DNA of 64,000 nucleotides from Flavobacterium okayamense (GTDB taxonomy: Bacteria > Bacteroidota > Bacteroidia > Flavobacteriales > Flavobacteriaceae). Positions 63,077 through 64,000 of this stretch are shown piece after piece; position 1 is the first letter of the stretch, and each line of letters opens with the position of its first letter. The notes beneath the pieces were generated by a model that was given only the letters and a program-made list of their open reading frames with translations, did no database searches and was not told the origin of the DNA. The position numbers and the translations under genes were made by a program. The DNA lies in NCBI RefSeq assembly GCF_019702945.1, contig NZ_AP024749.1, positions 930,001-994,000 of the forward strand. Direction: 5' to 3'.

Positions 63077-64000
63077 ATGCAACAAAAATTACTAACCTAT
63101 TTAATCGTTTTTTTATCATTTGCGGTTCAAAAATCTTTAGCGCAAAGCAATCAAAATATTGATAATTTAATTACATCTAGTAATTGGAATTCTCTTTTTC
63201 CCCAAAGAGCAGGAACTCAATCAGGACATCCGCAAGGATACACGAGTGACTTTTATTCTTTTAACAATTTTAAACAAGCGGTTGATGAAATGGCAGATTA
63301 TCTCGTTAAAATTAGAAAGAAGCAAGGTGTTTGGGGTGAATTGATTACAGTTACTAAAAAGTCTACTAATACTACTTATGTGTATTCTGATGTGGAATCG
63401 TGGTGGTATTCAAATCCAACGGCAGAAACTGTAATCGATGTAGATTTTCAGGATTTTGCAAATACATCTTCAAACGTTAATAACAAAAGAGAATTAGCTG
63501 CTTTTTTAGCAAATATTTCCAAAGAAACAACGGGCGGTTGGCAATTGCCAGTTGGAGGAGGCTCTTCAGGAGATTATGCGATTTGGGGGTTGTATTTTGT
63601 ACATGAAGTTGGGTATAATAGTTCAAATGGAGCGGGAACGTATTCTCAAGCTCATGCAGATTATCCACCAAATCCAGCGGTGGGATATTATGGAAGAGGG
63701 CCGATACAGTTGTCATGGAATTACAATTATGGAGCCTTTAGTAAATTTTTATATAACGATATAAATGTTTTGTTGAATAATCCAGATTTAGTGCAGCAAG
63801 ATGGTGTTTTGGCTTTTAAATCGGCTATTTGGTTTTGGATGATGCCACAATGTCCTAAACCTTCATGTCATCAAGTTATGCAAGAACTATGGGAAGCGGA
63901 AACAGGAGATTATTCTATGAATAAAATGTATAAAAAGGGATTTGCACATACAAACAATATAATAAATGGCGGATTAGAATGTAGAAATACTTCGTCCTCA
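63077..64000 (+). CDS. Secreted GH19 chitinase, 3' end cut by the window
   Basis: Open from the ATG at 63077 to the window end (308 codons, no stop). Signal peptide MQQKLLTYLIVFLSFAVQKSLAQ. The GH19 core is unmistakable: AFLANISKETTGGW (catalytic Glu150), HEVGYNS (Glu177, probable second acid), YYGRGPIQLSWNYNYG, AIWFWMMPQCPKPSCH and INGGLECRN, all matching plant and bacterial class 19 chitinases. GH19 enzymes cleave chitin with inversion. Sequence continues beyond the window, where a carbohydrate-binding or T9SS domain may follow. The 77-nt spacer 63000-63076 holds a weak -7-like GATTTTTG near 63046. Confidence 0.94.
   Translation, partial: MQQKLLTYLIVFLSFAVQKSLAQSNQNIDNLITSSNWNSLFPQRAGTQSGHPQGYTSDFYSFNNFKQAVDEMADYLVKIRKKQGVWGELITVTKKSTNTTYVYSDVESWWYSNPTAETVIDVDFQDFANTSSNVNNKRELAAFLANISKETTGGWQLPVGGGSSGDYAIWGLYFVHEVGYNSSNGAGTYSQAHADYPPNPAVGYYGRGPIQLSWNYNYGAFSKFLYNDINVLLNNPDLVQQDGVLAFKSAIWFWMMPQCPKPSCHQVMQELWEAETGDYSMNKMYKKGFAHTNNIINGGLECRNTSSS

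Noticed and set aside
63477-63716. Minus-strand open frame near the right edge
   Set aside because: It is antisense to the GH19 chitinase core, whose motifs are unambiguous.

Overview
The window comes from a low-GC (roughly one third G+C by eye) member of the Bacteroidota, almost certainly a Flavobacterium or close relative (Flavobacteriaceae). The signs are promoters of the TTTG / TAnnTTTG type, many Bacteroidota-type lipoproteins with no obvious Shine-Dalgarno sites, a type IX secretion (T9SS) sorting domain, a detached atpDC pair, DUF4270, DUF5686 and DUF6705 proteins, and an ExbB-ExbD-ExbD cluster. It is a chromosomal housekeeping region. I see no tRNA, rRNA, CRISPR array, transposase or integrase. 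No gene-free stretch exceeds 300 bases; the longest are 53512-53696 and 55917-56110, and both are described below.

Layout. 1-5915 (minus): a VOC-family start (cut by the window edge), a 2-hydroxyacid dehydrogenase, radA, an esterase-like protein, a flippase-like membrane protein, panD and panC. 6020-10489 (plus): a one-domain glycogen-synthase-like protein, a DUF4270 lipoprotein and glmS. 10643-12469: atpD and atpC. 12561-17243: a 1560-residue secreted BNR/PKD protein with a T9SS tail. 17289-20671: a MocR-type regulator divergent from a TonB-dependent receptor. 20747-25220: small membrane proteins, cspA, aspS, a TlpA-like oxidoreductase and a MORN-repeat protein. 25277-31950 (minus): a tetR-tolC-MFP-RND efflux operon with a clear operator. 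32109-38117: a prenyl synthase, small unknowns, and sucA and sucB. 38207-44169: a retropepsin-like protease, tatD, an acyltransferase, an asparaginase and the exbB/exbD operon. 44244-53511: a beta-barrel protein, a PAP2-like protein, rpoN, asnS, an MMPL exporter and a DUF5686 protein. 53697-55916: a two-gene lipoprotein module. 56111-61018: frr, pyrH, patatin, a thioredoxin-like protein, a YiiX-like protein, truB and uppP. 61119-64000: a histidine kinase and the start of a secreted GH19 chitinase.

The most notable structure is at 53601-56133. A perfect 54-bp direct repeat, made of the last 23 nt of frr plus its terminator, brackets a 2.5-kb module. The module encodes a DUF6705-like lipoprotein and a large lipoprotein carrying a JAMM-like HxH...SxxD motif. 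This is the footprint expected when a cassette inserts at the frr 3' end and regenerates it, yet no recombinase is present. Other points of interest are a MocR regulator whose PLP lysine position is Gln, with three CCGGACTA-type half-sites at its divergent promoter; a perfect TetR palindrome on the efflux promoter; an esterase whose nucleophile serine position is Asp; a truncated glycogen synthase lacking the KxGGL motif; and a terminator-like hairpin just before rpoN.

Many neighbouring genes look co-transcribed, with overlaps or gaps under 20 nt. Transcription units are separated by strong hairpin terminators, several placed to serve convergent genes.
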